Assembly: GCA_036346275.1 (NCBI GenBank)
Contig: CM070719.1
Coordinates: 12,751,185-12,815,184, forward strand
Source of the DNA: Otatea glauca
Taxonomy: Eukaryota > Streptophyta > Magnoliopsida > Poales > Poaceae
Length of the DNA stretch: 64,000 nt
Reading direction: 5' to 3'
The notes under the pieces are model-generated. The model made no database searches. It saw only the letters and a list, made by a program, of their open reading frames with translations, and was not told where the DNA came from. The position numbers and the translations under genes were made by a program. Below are positions 1 through 11,227 of this stretch, piece after piece (the first letter of the stretch is position 1; every line of letters starts with the position of its first letter).

Positions 1-480
1 GTTTTTGGTGATAGTGATTTATGCTAGTTCATGTATTAGTTCAACCTAAGGATTTATCAACAACATATTTCATAAGGGTCTCAATCAAAAGTTTCACCTA
101 GTTTTAAACAGTTTTAGTTATGTTCCATATAGTTTCAAAACTGAAACATAAATCTTCGAACATGAGTTTTATGTTTTGAAATCAAACAACAAGCGTCATA
201 ATATTTTCAACCTAGTTTCAGAGAGCTTCAATCAAGTTCTGGATAATTTCAAAACTGAAACTCAAGTTTGAAAACTGAAATATCAAGCTTAAAAAAAATG
301 AGTTTCATGTTTTGAAACTAAAATTAGATTCAGATGGGTTTCAATCCAGTTTCAAAGGACACACTTCAAGTTTTAGTGAGTTCCAACAGAGTTTGATATA
401 TCTGAGCGAGTTTAAAGTGAGGTTCAAACAATCTTAACATAGAAGTCAAACAAGATTCAATCAAATTTTGAAAGAAACCA
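1..480. repeat. Degenerate GTTTC/GAAAC-rich repeat tract
   Basis: The stretch is built from imperfect, interspersed copies of AGTTTCAAAACTGAAAC-like units in both orientations (for example near 131-149, 247-263 and 300-322). No reading frame of note crosses it. It looks like a decayed tandem or dispersed AT-rich repeat that began before the window. I cannot assign it to a named family. Confidence 0.45.
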
Positions 481-1227
481 TCAAGGGATTAAGAAATCGG
501 AGTGCTATGTTCATGGTACCTTCCGTGGGAAGCTATTGGGGAGCTTGCCAATAGCAAGGAAACCAATGGGCTGGCTGCATGCTGGCGTGCTCGCTTGCCT
601 TGCAAGTAGCTAGCTACCATAACTGGCTCATCCGCACCATGGCTTCTCGTAGGTCATCATCTGCCACCATTCCATGAACCTACAACAGCGCTCAACCGCT
701 TGCAATGGCTTCGTGCTACTCGCAGCTCATGTCCATCACCACCACACGAACCTGTGGCCAGCTCGACTGCTCGCTGTCTACCGTTGTTGCATGAGCCCAT
801 GTCATGCGAGTTAGGCTCAATCGTGAGATCCACTAGTGACGACAGCGAATCGGCTAGTGGAGAAGGTGGAATTAACGAGGGGAGAGAAAGAGGAAGAATT
901 GAAGTTGGAATAAGTCAATGAGATCTAGAGTGTTCGGTTTCAGACTTTATGGTTCGTGAGAAGATAGATCGAACGATGAAGGCCTATACCGTCGGTTTAC
1001 CATCCAACGGCACACCGCTGGTTAGTTTTACTGTTAATTATATGTATGTAGGCTACTACAGCATAAACCAAAATTCCTATCCTTGTAATAGAGAGATTTA
1101 CACCGCATCTCCCTAAACACGCGTGATTGCTTCACTTGGCTCCTTTTAACTTGCAATTTACTTTCTCACCTCCTTCAGCTTGCCTTTGTTTACACTTGTG
1201 CTCACTTGTCGATTCACTTCTGTCATT
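481..1227. other. Intergenic stretch, no supported gene
   Basis: A 73-codon open frame at 700-921 has no recognisable domain, no conserved partner and low-complexity composition, so I do not call it a gene. Nothing else stands out. Confidence 0.5.
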
Positions 1228-1230
1228 TTA

Positions 1231-1315
1231 GGCCTCGTTTAGAACGCGAGATTTTTTCCAATTCATGCGAGAATTAAACTGTTTCAGTTGAAACTATTGT
1301 CTTCCAAACGAGACC
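1231..1315. mobile_element. Short Tourist-like MITE (PIF/Harbinger type)
   Basis: The left end reads GGCCTCGTTTAG and the reverse complement of the right end reads GGTCTCGTTTGG, a matching terminal inverted repeat. The element is flanked on both sides by TTA (1228-1230 and 1316-1318), the usual Tourist target duplication. At 85 bp it has no coding capacity. Such short elements ending in GGCCTCGTTT are common in grass genomes (established knowledge). Confidence 0.6.
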
Positions 1316-1318
1316 TTA

Positions 1319-2139
1319 GCAGTCACTTCTGGACTCACTTCTGCCGAATGTTTGGAAGTTTGGGGATTTCATTTGAAAAATAGAGGAAATTTAGGAATAG
1401 TGAACCGGATCAAACAGAAAATATCCAGTCCATTTTGCACCCGTAGGCCATCGCAGGCGGACGGGCATTTGCTGATGGATCATGTCAAGAGACCGGGCAC
1501 GCAAATTAATTAGCGAAACCTGCCCGAGCCCAACCCGCTCCAAGTAGATACCGATCTCAGGCCAAACCTCTCTTTCTGGAAGCCGTCTTAGTTTGGTAGT
1601 ACGTTCGGACTTCGGTCACCATCACAGAGTAGAAGAAACACAGGGTAAAAACGGAGTGACAACTATGCAGACGGCGATACCGGCGCTGCATGTCCGGCCG
1701 AGAGCAAAAGGGACGGGCATGGGAGGAATATGAATGAGATCTCACGCACCAACCAACCTTACGCGCGCGCCACGACTCGACTCGTGCATCGACGTCTCCA
1801 CACGGAGACGACTCGACGCACGAACCGAACCGCCGGACGCTGCCGTCTCGTTCGAGCTACACAGTCGCCGCTGATTACTTTCTTCCGAACGAAGCTTTTC
1901 CTAACTCCCTGCCTGCCACCGGCGCGGCCGTCCGGTCAAACTGAACGCGCCTAACAGCCGGGTTCAACGGAAGACTCGATCGATTGGAGCTAGCCTCGCT
2001 GCAAAGCTTCGCCGCCGTTGACACACTCTGGAAAAGAAAAAAAAATGTCACCACGACTCGGTGAGATCCGGACCCCACAAGCAGAGTGATTCCGAGGCCT
2101 GTGCATGCCAGCTTGCGTGGGCGTGCTTACAAAATATTT
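1319..2139. other. Intergenic stretch, no supported gene
   Basis: Moderately GC-rich between about 1680 and 2000, with short overlapping open frames on both strands that have no recognisable domain. I see no mobile-element ends here. Confidence 0.45.
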
Positions 2140-2147
2140 ACTCCATC

Positions 2148-3237
2148 CAGCGATCCAAATTTCTGCGCATTTCCACGAAATTTCGCCGAAATTTTGTATT
2201 TTAGGATCCCGAGACCTAAACTACTGATCGGAAAATTTTTTAGAAATACTACAGTAATTTGATTTTTTTCGACAAAATTTCATGAAAAAAATTCCGAATT
2301 TTGGTTTTTTATGGCCGTATTTGACTTCAATTACATCAATAACCTATAAGAAAGTGATCTTTGATGATAATTTTTCCAAAAACTTATTTTTTTGAGACAT
2401 TTTAAAATTTTAGCGGAAACACTGCTAGAATTTTATAAAATTGAATATGCTTTGTAATGCTATGAAAAATTTATGGTACTATCTTAAGAAGTCTAGGATC
2501 AAACAAAAAATTTATAAAATATTTTAACTTCATTTGTTATCTTTTAAAAATAAAAAATAGAATTAGCATAAACGAGGTAGTAACAGTGTCATAATTTTAT
2601 AACTTTTTTTCATTTTGATTATCATTTGAAAATTTTATAGTAACATTAGTGATGCATCAATATTATCTATAAAAATTTTCAAAATTTTCTAGAATGGTTT
2701 GAACTATTTTTCATTCGGTTGAATTTTGTTGGCCAGCCTTCAGTTGCACTATCCGAATTTTTAAAAATTCATGAAGCTTGATCATCATCTGAAAATTTTA
2801 TGAGAACATTAAGTATGTATCATAACCATGCACAAAAGTTTTTAAAAGTTTCTAACGTGGTTTGTACAATTTTTCATTCGGATCAAACTTATCGGTTAGT
2901 GTTTTATCAGGACAGTAGCAATGTTTGAATTTTTAAAAATTCTTTAGATGTGATAATCTTCTGGAATTTTTATGAGAACATCACTGATGTGTCAAGAACC
3001 TCTAAAACAAATTTAATAATTTTTCGATATTATTTGAACTATTTTTCGTTCAGTTGAAATTCACCGAAATTTCGGGATATTTCAGCGAAATTTCATTTTT
3101 TCGATAGAAAATAAACTGGATTTAAATTTTTGTTTTTGAATTTCGAACGAGATTTGTCCGAAGTACCCGAATTTTACCAAAATTTCGGATTCCGGTCTCT
3201 GACGATATTTTATCCGAAAACAAAATTTGAATCCTGG
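2148..3237. mobile_element. AT-rich non-autonomous hAT-like element
   Basis: The left end starts CAGCGATCCAAATTT and the reverse complement of the right end starts CCAGGATTCAAATTTT, giving imperfect terminal inverted repeats. The flanks ACTCCATC (2140-2147) and ATTCCATC (3238-3245) agree at 7 of 8 bases, which fits an 8-bp hAT target duplication. The body is AT-rich, full of GAAATTTC/CGAAATTTCG units, and has no transposase frame. The hAT assignment rests on TSD length and end structure only. Confidence 0.55.
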
Positions 3238-3331
3238 ATTCCATCTATCTTGCACTATTTGTCAATTCCTATGTGTATAGCTCGAGGAGGAGCTATAATC
3301 TAAAAAAAGTAATCAATCATACGCCATATGT

Positions 3332-3453
3332 GCCCCTGTTATATTCCCTTTTTGAAGCAAATGAGTTTCACACAAGTTAAGCAGAAATTTCATATGAAAT
3401 AGTAAAAATTCCAGCAGAAATCAAGAAAAAAATTCTGCATTCAAAACAGGGCC
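3332..3453. mobile_element. Possible Tourist-like MITE
   Basis: The right end read on the minus strand begins GGCCCTGTTTTGAATGC, a typical grass MITE terminus. The left end GCCCCTGTTATATTCC is a weak match, and I cannot see a clean target duplication. The call is tentative; the rest of 3246-3719 holds nothing recognisable. Confidence 0.3.
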
Positions 3454-3724
3454 TAATTAAATAGCATATCACAGCAATTCAATCTCCTTTTGCAACATTA
3501 TTTAAATTAGGGGTAATAATTGTATGATCCCTAACTCTCTTGATTTCCTCGATGTACACAGACAAATATTGCAACATACAGGGGCGATTTTTGGACAAAA
3601 AAAATAACAGTCAGGAGAGAAATAGACTAGTATTCGGTAAATAGCTAAGCAGCCACCAGTTACGCGCCTTCGATGGGGTGGGCAGACTCCACAAATACAT
3701 TTTTGTTGGGGATCATACAATTAT

Positions 3725-3950
3725 TGTTGGGAAACCCTAATGGCCCATAAAGGTCCATGCTGGTCCCTTAAGCCTAAACCCTAGGAGAACGCTATAAAAG
3801 GAGGAGGGGGTCCCCTTATGGACAAGAAATCATTAGCAATAAAGAATTTTCGCTGTTGCTCTCCCTAAACACGTGTCTCTCTCTCATTCTGTTCTCCAAT
3901 TCAGATCTGTTCGGGAACCCCGGACTATTCGATAGCGAGGTTCCTTAACA
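3725..3950 (+). repeat. Copia-1 5' LTR with TATA box
   Basis: 226 bp, beginning TGTTGGGAAACCC and ending TTCCTTAACA. A TATA box (TATAAAAG, 3793-3800) sits in the first third and marks the likely start of the U3/R boundary. It is homologous along its whole length to 9944-10169. Confidence 0.93.
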
Positions 3951-3967
3951 CGTTATCAGCACGAAGC
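3951..3967 (+). other. Copia-1 primer-binding-site region
   Basis: The bases directly after the 5' LTR read CGTTATCAGCACGAAGC. Only the TATCAG core resembles the usual initiator-Met site TGGTATCAGAGC, so another tRNA or a diverged site is possible. The position, not the sequence, is the main support. Confidence 0.45.
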
Positions 3968-4149
3968 TCTACCGGAGTTCAGAATTGAAAAGGTGAGAAG
4001 AGGTGAGAATCGGCGATCGAATCTAAACGCTTGTCGTTTTCTTCGCATACATCTATCCTACGCATCTTGTACCGCTTTCGTCACGTGGCACGAAGCTACA
4101 CGGCGATCGCTCGACGACTACTAGTACGAAGCTACAACACACGGTTTTC

Positions 4150-5330
4150 ACTGTTCATCACAGAAAAAAAAGGCTGCCATCGCCGCCACGGCAAGCGCGC
4201 ACGAAGCCGCCGACCGTCGTCTCGGTATAGCGCAAGACGGGCACCGACCATCGGCTCGGCCGCCGCGACGCCGCCGCGACGGCGGCTCGGCCTCCACGCG
4301 CGCCGCCCGGCCGGCTCGGCCTCGCGCCCGACCGGTCGCACCGCCATTGGCATCGGCAGCGTCTGCTGTCGTCCGGCCGGACGCCCGCCGCAGAACGCCC
4401 GCCTTGCAGCGCCTTTGCATGCGCGTGCTGCGTCGTCGTCGGCCTCGCAAGCGCCGTCGCCGTGTCGCCGCGCGCCAGCGCCGAGCAGCCACGCCGCCTA
4501 GGACGCCACGCCGCCGTCGGCCGACGAAGACCGCCTCGATCAGATCGCTCTCTGCTGCGCGCCACGGCTCGCAGCCGTCGCGACCGTCGTCGGCCCCGTC
4601 GCGTCGTCGCCGCCGGACCGCCGAGCATGAAGCCCGCCTCGGCCGTGTCGCCGCGTCGGCGCACCCGCCCGCGCCACCGCCTGCGGCACGGCACGCCCGG
4701 CACCGCCGCACACGCAGCCGCGCCGATGCCTCGACTCCGTGCACGGCGCCGCGGCCGCGCTCGGTCGGCTGGCTCGGCCGCATGAGCGCCGCTGAAGCTC
4801 GCCGCGGCCGCCGGCCGGCTTCGCCATTGCCGCCGCCGGTGATGCGCTCAAGCGCCAGCGCCGCCGTCTCGACTTTCGTGCTCGCAATAAGATCGACGTC
4901 TCGGCCGCATGTGCACCGCCGTCCGGCTCGCCGCGCCACGCCACCGCCGCAACGCCATCGCGCCCGGCCCGGCCACGTCCTTGTTGCCACCTTGCCGGGC
5001 ACGGCCTCGAGTTCGTCGCGAGCCCCGCTGCGCAGAGACGCCGCCACCGGCCGCCGCCTGCGGCTCGAAGCCGCCGCCGCCAAGATGAAGACCGCCCGGC
5101 GCCGCTCCGGCCGCCTGGCCTCGCGTGCAGCCGCCGTCGGCCAGGCCCGCACCTTCGGCTGTCGACGCGGCAGGGATGTGAAAAAAAAGAAAAAGGGGGC
5201 AACGGCGGCAGGTAGGGGGAGCTCCTTTCTATGGGCGCTCGCACACAAGAAGAGGAGGCGGCGCGAAGAAAGAAGAGGAGGCGGCGCGCTTCGTGTGGCG
5301 GCTAGGGTTTTACCCTAGCCGTCGCATGGG
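4150..5330 (+). other. GC-rich leader of copia-1
   Basis: About 1.2 kb of very GC-rich sequence (CGCCGCC and CGGCCG runs) lies between the primer-binding region and the gag remnant, in an otherwise AT-rich element. Long open frames occur on both strands (for example 4347-5318 plus and 4148-5248 minus). They overlap each other and encode arginine/alanine/proline-rich strings, as expected of any GC-rich repeat with few stop codons. I see no known domain. It is either an expanded untranslated leader or captured host DNA. A short repeated CCCAAAGGC segment follows at 5346-5420. Confidence 0.5.
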
Positions 5331-5707
5331 CTAATGGGCCGGGAAGGCCCAAAGGCCGAGCGGGAAAAAGGCAGCCCAAAGGCCGAGCGGGAGTAGTGAA
5401 AGGCAGCCCAAAGGCCCTTCGGCCGGAAAGAAAAGAAAAAAGGAAAGAAGAAAAAGAAAAGAAAAAGAGAAAATTGCGTAAAAATTGAAAAATTGCGTAA
5501 AATCAAGAAGATTTATTTGGCTCTGTTTTTAATTTTTCTTGCTTTATTTCTCTGTTTTATGAATATTCTTTATGAATTTTGAATCCGTTGCTTTATTTAA
5601 AATATTGCAATGCATAGCAATTTAATTTTTCTGCAATTTATGCTTTTTGCAACCATTTTCTATTAGATTACACGCAGTAATCTAATGTCGAAATTTTGAA
5701 ATCATGA

Positions 5708-5872
5708 ATCGTGAATCGTGAGTTTGAAGAACTGGCCCCACACGGTCAGAACTACCTCACTTGGGCATCGGACGTGAAGATAGTTCTTGGGGGCAAGAAG
5801 CTCCATGCTGCGATTGGTCTAGGGTCCTCGCAGGACATGAAACCTACCGTCGAGCAGAACGATCAAACCTAG
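5708..5872 (+). pseudogene. Copia-1 gag remnant (N-terminal fragment)
   Basis: A reading frame of about 54 codons carries the conserved copia Gag N-terminus (residues like REFEEL, then NYLTWASDVKIVL) and stops at TAG 5870-5872. Gag forms the particle in this family and normally continues for several hundred residues to a CCHC zinc knuckle. Neither the rest of Gag nor a zinc knuckle is found before the protease at 6103, so most of gag is deleted. No AUG is obvious in frame immediately upstream. Confidence 0.7.
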
Positions 5873-6099
5873 TACTTCCGTTCAAATGCATGAATCATAT
5901 ATTTTTTTTTAGATTATGGTTGTTAGCATTTTCTTTGAATAATGAATTGTAAGCTCTAGAAGAGCATACTTCTTTCATGAATAAATACGCAATTTATTCT
6001 TTATTCCAGTATTCTTCAATTTTGCAAGTAATATTTGGATTGTTTTTGCCTCTATCTGATTAGAATTATATTTCTTTTATCTAGAAATCGTGTAGCGCC

Positions 6100-6501
6100 C
6101 AAATGGAAGAGATATGCATTGTTGATAGTGGCATAACAAATACCATCTTAAGAGAGTCTAAGTATTTCCAGTCGATCACGAAGAACGCTGGAAAGATTAC
6201 TACGATCGCAGGAAGCGACTCATATGTAATCGGCTCAGGAAGAGCCACTATTATATTGCCTATGGGTACAACTTTGGTAATTGAAGAAGCCCTTTTGTAC
6301 CCTGAATCAACGCGCACTCTCTTAAGCTTTAAAGACATCTGCGCCAATGGTTTTCACGTAGAAACCAATGAAGAAAATGGCAAAGAATACTTGTGCATTG
6401 TGAAGCACGCGGTATGTGAAAAAATGGTATTAGAAAAATGTCCTCATATGAATCAGGTTGTACTACACGAATATTCATGCACCAAGTGTATACTTCCTTG
6501 A
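6100..6501 (+). pseudogene. Copia-1 protease domain
   Basis: The frame encodes the retropepsin region of copia Pol. The catalytic triad is seen as CIVDSGITN, followed by the usual hydrophobic tail with LLSFKDICANGFHV. The protease matures the Gag-Pol polyprotein inside the particle. It ends at a TGA (6499-6501) before the integrase zinc-binding segment, so it is cut off from the rest of Pol. It has lost its connection to gag on the other side, where the intervening 230 bp are non-coding. Confidence 0.8.
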
Positions 6502-6519
6502 AGACTGTTTTAGAAGCTC

Positions 6520-7834
6520 GAGTTATTTTCTTTATGGCATGGTAGATTAGGTCATCCTGGTCTTAGAATGATGAGGAATATAGTGAACAACTCACGTGGT
6601 CATGGCATTAATGTTAAAAATTTCCGAATCATGAAGATTTTGTGTGCCTGCATGTGCCACCGGAAATTAATAACTAGACCCTCTGTCATGAAAGTGCAAA
6701 GTGAAATCCTGCATTCTCGAACGCATCCAGGGGATATTTGCGGTCCGATTCAGCCCCGTCGGGCCGTTTCGATACTTTATGGTGCTCATCGATGCTTCCT
6801 CGAAATGGTCGCATGTATGCTTGTTGTCAACAAGAAACCATGCTTTTGCAAAGCCGATCTCGCAGATCATAAGAATTAAGAATGCTTTCCCGATCATCGC
6901 GTGAAGTCCATTAGAATGGACAATGCCGAGAATTTACTTCAAAGGCATTTGATGATTATTACACAAAGAATGTGGATAGCAGCTTGAGCACTCCACCGCA
7001 CGTCCATACGCAGAATGGACTAGCGTAGCACTAATAAAGAGGATTAAATTCATTGCCGCACCGCTTTTGCAGAGTTGTAACTTGCCCAACACTTGTTGGG
7101 GACACGCATCCCGCACGCAGCAAAGACTTATCAATTTGCACCATCGCCTACAACATCCATTCTCCTATGCAGCTTGTGCACGGATCATCCCGAAGATCTC
7201 CCATCTTAGAAAATTTGGGTGTATGGTATATGTACCTATACCACCCCCTCAGCGGACTGCAATGGGCCTTCTCCGCAAGTCTGGGATATACGTTGGTTAT
7301 GAGAGTGCATCCATAATCAAGTATTTGGAACCCATGACTGGAGACTTACATACAGCCCGATTCACTGATTGCATCTTTGACGAGGATTGTTTCCCGTCAT
7401 TAGGGGGAGGAAATCAACCTTTGGATGAAAAATGCCGGGAAATCATATGGCATTCCACTGGGATCCCCGCACATGACCCCCGCACTAATGAAGCAAATCA
7501 AGAAGTTCAGAAAATAATTGATTTGCAGAATTTAGCAAATGAACTGCCTAATCATTTTTGTGATCTGAAGGGCGTGTTTAAGTCGCATGTACCCGCAAGG
7601 AATGCACCAGAGAGGGTGGAAATACCAAAGAAAATAGAAGGTATCCCTCAACCTGTTCAGAGGCCTCAAAGAAAAGAACAGAAACTGGCTCCTCAAACCC
7701 AAAGTACCGGAGACGTCCCGAGAAAATCAAGCAGAGGACTTACCACAACCAATCACGAAAATGCCCCAAGGAAAGAAGGGAGCCAGTTGAGACTGCACTG
7801 GAAAGAAGCCAACAGAAAGGCAATTCGGACTTGA
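6520..7834 (+). pseudogene. Copia-1 integrase, multiply frameshifted
   Basis: Pieces in at least three frames make up a copia integrase: the pre-integrase motif (WHGRLGHPGL, then CMCHRK), the catalytic core start (YFMVLIDASSKWSH), a second-Asp region (SIRMDNAENL) and the C-terminal part (LRKFGCMVYVP, GLLRKSGIYVGY, FTDCIFDEDCFP) in the open frame 7067-7834. The codon for the catalytic glutamate, normally right after QNGLA, is a TAG stop at 7026-7028. Integrase inserts the cDNA; this copy cannot be functional. Confidence 0.85.
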
Positions 7835-8166
7835 ATCTTCCATCGCAGAAGCCACGGAAATAATGTGTGTGCACACATAGGCGATGAAAAGCTAAAGGAA
7901 CTTGCTCCTGCGATAGGGAAAAGAAGTGAAGAGCAAGTAGAAGTGCATGAAGCACCATGAAGAAATGGCCATAAACTTTGTAATAACAGGAGAATCCCTT
8001 AATAGAGCAACAGCCAACATTGATGCATACTTTGCAAAGAAGATTGCCTCGATCATTGATCATGATCCTGAGCCTGCATCTCTCGCAGAGTGCAAGAAAA
8101 GGCTAGATTGGGAAGAATGGAAAAAGGCAATCATCTGCAGAGTTAGTCTCTCCGAACAAGAGAGAG

Positions 8167-9744
8167 GTGTTTGCTCGATGCCGCACACCTCCCCATATAA
8201 ACCCCGTAGGTCACAAATGGGTCTTTGTTCGGAAGAGGAATGAAAACAACGAAGTTGTAAGGTACAAAGCAAGGCTTGTAGCTCAAGGTTTCACTCAACG
8301 TCCTAGAGTTGATTATGAAGAAACCTATTCTCTGGTCATGGGAGGAATTACCTTTAGATATTTGATCTCAATAGCAGTCAACTTGAAGTTGAGAATGAAG
8401 CTAATGGATGTTGTCACAAAGATATTTGTATGGAAACTTGGATTCGAGATATATATGAAAGTACCAGGAAGGAATCCTATCCCAACCAAGACGGAGCAAA
8501 TAGAAACCTGACAAATGTGAAATTGGAGAAATCACCGTATGGGTCAAGCATCAGAAGGATGTGGTATAATCGCTGAGTGGCTTTCTCGCAAGAAAGGCTA
8601 CACAAACAGCGAAGATTGTCCATGTGTGTTTATACAATGATCCCGAATGGATTCGTCAGATAATCTCCGTCTATGTAGATGACTTGAACATCATTGGGAC
8701 GGATGAAGAAATTGAAGAGGCATGCTCATACTTGAAGTCTGAGTTTGAAATGAAAGATTTGGGTAAAACCAAGTTTTGTTTAGGCTTGCAGCTTGAACAT
8801 GTCCAAGGAGGAATCTTGGTACATCAATCAACCTACACGCAGAAAGTGTTGGAAAGGTTTGGATTTGAAAAGCATATCCTGCAAAGACTCCAATGGTCAA
8901 GGCCACTCCAAGCGCACCTAGACCCATACTGCACCTAGAGAAGAGGGGAGGAAGTCACGGGAGCAGAATTCCCATATCCGAGTGCGCTTGGAGCGCCATG
9001 TACCTTGCGAATAGCACTAGGCCGAACATTGCGTTCGCTGTGAATTTGCTAGCCCGGTACAGTGCAGAACCCACTAAAAGGCATTGGAAAGGGATCAAGG
9101 ACATCTTCCGTTACCTCCAAGGAAGCAAAGATCTTGGTCTGTTTTTCAGAAGAAACAATGAATTGAATTTGGTTGGCTATGCCGATGCTGGGTATTTATC
9201 AGACCCGTATACTGGCAAATCCCAAACTGGCTATGTTTTCCTATATGGAGGAACAGCAATTTCTTGGAAGTCGTCTAAACAGACTCTTGTCTTGACGTCG
9301 ACAAACCACTCGAAAATCATTGCTTTGTATGAAGCATCTCGTGAATGTACATGGCTCAGAAGAATGGTTCACCACATCCAGAAGTCATGTGGCTTGAACA
9401 TTGAGCAAACTCCCACGATAATTTATGAAGATAATGCAGCTTGTATTGCCCAAGCACAGATGGGTTATGTGAAGAGCAATCTCACAAAGCATATCAACCC
9501 CAAGTTCTTCTATGCTCACGAATTGCATAAGATGAACGAGATCAAGATATTGCATACTAAGTCATGTGAAAACCTTGCAGATTTGTTCACTAAATCACTC
9601 CCAGCATCTACCTTTGAAAGGTGCGTGAAAGGAATTGGGATGATGAGACTTAGAGAAGTGCAGATTTCAGGGGAGATATTTCACTACTCCCACATGAATC
9701 TCGAGCATGAATTACGAATACCCAACATGAATCTTGAAGATTAG
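8167..9744 (+). pseudogene. Copia-1 reverse transcriptase and RNase H
   Basis: RT begins with HKWVFVRKRNENNEVV and KARLVAQGFTQ in one frame (8167-8511). The palm motif YVDD is present at about 8672-8683 in the frame 8624-8938, and the connection plus RNase H region follows in 8893-9744 (GYADAGYLSDPYTGKSQTGY, then IYEDNAACIAQ and HINPKFFYAHELH, then ADLFTKSLP). RT and RNase H copy the RNA into cDNA. Stops and frameshifts separate the blocks and the middle of RT (8511-8620) is lost. The last frame of 283 codons is the longest intact piece of this element. Confidence 0.88.
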
Positions 9745-9926
9745 CAATTGAAGTTGGGAGAATTGTACTCTTTTTCCTTAGTAAGTTTTTCATGAAGTTT
9801 TCTTGCATAAGGTTTTAACGAGGCAATTCGTGCAACATAGTAAGCGTATGCTATGTACTCTTTCTCCAAGTATTTTTCCCACTGGGTTTTTCTGGAGTTT
9901 TAACGAGGCATATGCATCTCGCGGCA

Positions 9927-9943
9927 AAGGGCCCAAGGGGGAG
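9927..9943 (+). other. Copia-1 polypurine tract
   Basis: AAGGGCCCAAGGGGGAG lies immediately before the 3' LTR, the position used to prime plus-strand DNA synthesis. Confidence 0.8.
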
Positions 9944-10169
9944 TGTTGGGAAACCCTAATGGCCCATGAAGACCCATGCTGATCCCTTAAGCCTAAACCC
10001 TAGGAGAGCGCTATAAAAGGAGGAGGGGGTCCCCCTATGGACAAGAAATCATTAGCAATAAAGAATTTCCGCTGTTGCTCTCCCTAAACACGTGTCTCTC
10101 TCTCATTCTGTTCTCCAATTCAGATCTGTTCGAGAACCCCGGACTATTCGATAGCGAGGTTCTTTAACA
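9944..10169 (+). repeat. Copia-1 3' LTR
   Basis: 226 bp, TGTTGGGAAACCC to TTCTTTAACA, with the TATA box at 10012-10019. It differs from the 5' copy at nine transition sites by eye. It is followed by the duplicated target ATTAT. Confidence 0.93.
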
Positions 10170-10365
10170 ATTATTACCCCTACTAATTACCCCCACACAC
10201 AATTTTTTCCGACCAATCGAAAAACACCCTTGTATTAATCAATACTCCAATTCACGCCGGTACAGCAAAGGATTTTACCCTATACGTTCCACTACTCCAC
10301 TCTACAGTTTTAAACCTGCCTCCGACACCCGGCAACAAACGTGTTTTTGGCTATAATAAATGGTA

Positions 10366-10591
10366 CTCTCTTCGTCCAAAGTTTTAAGGTTTATTTTTTC
10401 TTGGCACATAGACTAAAAAAATATTAAAAGTGACTAGATTATCTTTTAATTATTATTGCTAAACACTATACTCATTGTATATATGTAGATGATATAAAGC
10501 AAGGATGGCTATTTATTAAGAGTATAGAGAGAACATATATTTATGGGAAAGACTATTTAAAATTAAGCGTTATAAATTTGGGCCGATAGAG
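10366..10591. mobile_element. Stowaway MITE (Tc1/mariner type)
   Basis: The left end reads CTCTCTTCGTCCAAAG and the reverse complement of the right end CTCTATCGGCCCAAAT, both versions of the Stowaway terminus CTCCCTCCGTCC. The flanks are TA on both sides (10364-10365 and 10592-10593). It is 226 bp, AT-rich and non-coding. 10175-10363 to its left holds nothing recognisable. Confidence 0.7.
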
Positions 10592-10593
10592 TA

Positions 10594-11222
10594 ACGAGAC
10601 TAGCTACAAGATACATCCCCGGATTAAAGCTTCACCATGCACCGCACCAATAGACAAATCGTCGAACTTGTGTGCACGTACCACGGACAGGACTGGGCGC
10701 CGGACCGGCGACTCATCGCCGGGGAACAACGCGTATGCGCTGGAAGCGTTGAATTCAAACTCAACTTTAGCTTTGACTGCGCGCGCACGTAACAGCGTAG
10801 CTTTAGCAGACAGCTGTGGTTTTTGGCGGCAACGTGGGCTCGCGGGCGTGCGACGGTGAGCTTCAGAATTGAGGTCACTACTCACCATGCACTTCTTCAC
10901 CAGTGAGCCGTCGCCGTGTTTACATCATCTAAATAAAACTAACAGACAAATTACTACTTTTCTGAATTTGCAACTTCAAACTTGGACTGGCCGGTAGCTT
11001 CTACTGACACATTCAGTACGCACGAAGTCTACTAGTTCACTGTTCACAGCTTAAAATGGAACGTACTAGATACAGTCATGTCTCCACATACTCTTCAGGA
11101 ATATAATATTTAAATTTGTACATGTTTGACTGAAAATGTGGATGTGGCTCGTGCAATGTTCTATCTACGAGGTAGGGGGAGACGGGGAGAACATGTCCAG
11201 TCAAGAAAGGGAAACCGAGCTA
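10594..11222. other. Intergenic stretch, no supported gene
   Basis: Overlapping short open frames at 10604-10900 (minus) and 10668-10859 (plus) have no recognisable domain. No element ends were found. Confidence 0.45.
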
Positions 11223-11227
11223 CGCGC

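Larger units (their letters stand above)
3725..10169 (+). mobile_element. Copia-1: complete but decayed Ty1/copia retrotransposon
   Basis: Two 226-bp LTRs (3725-3950 and 9944-10169), both TG...CA, are flanked by a perfect 5-bp duplication ATTAT (3720-3724 and 10170-10174). Remnants of gag, protease, integrase, reverse transcriptase and RNase H follow in that order; integrase before RT is the Ty1/copia order. The polypurine tract directly abuts the 3' LTR. Comparing the LTRs by eye gives 9 differences in 226 positions (about 4%), all transitions. The body carries many stops and frameshifts, a gag reduced to its N-terminus and a GC-rich leader, so this copy cannot encode its own machinery and may have moved with proteins supplied in trans. 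Confidence 0.93.

Noticed and set aside
4148..5248. Long minus-strand open frame (366 codons) and overlapping plus-strand frame (4347-5318) in the GC-rich block
   Set aside because: Both are Arg/Ala/Pro-rich translations of CG-rich repeats, overlap on opposite strands, and show no domain; GC-rich DNA has few stops by chance.
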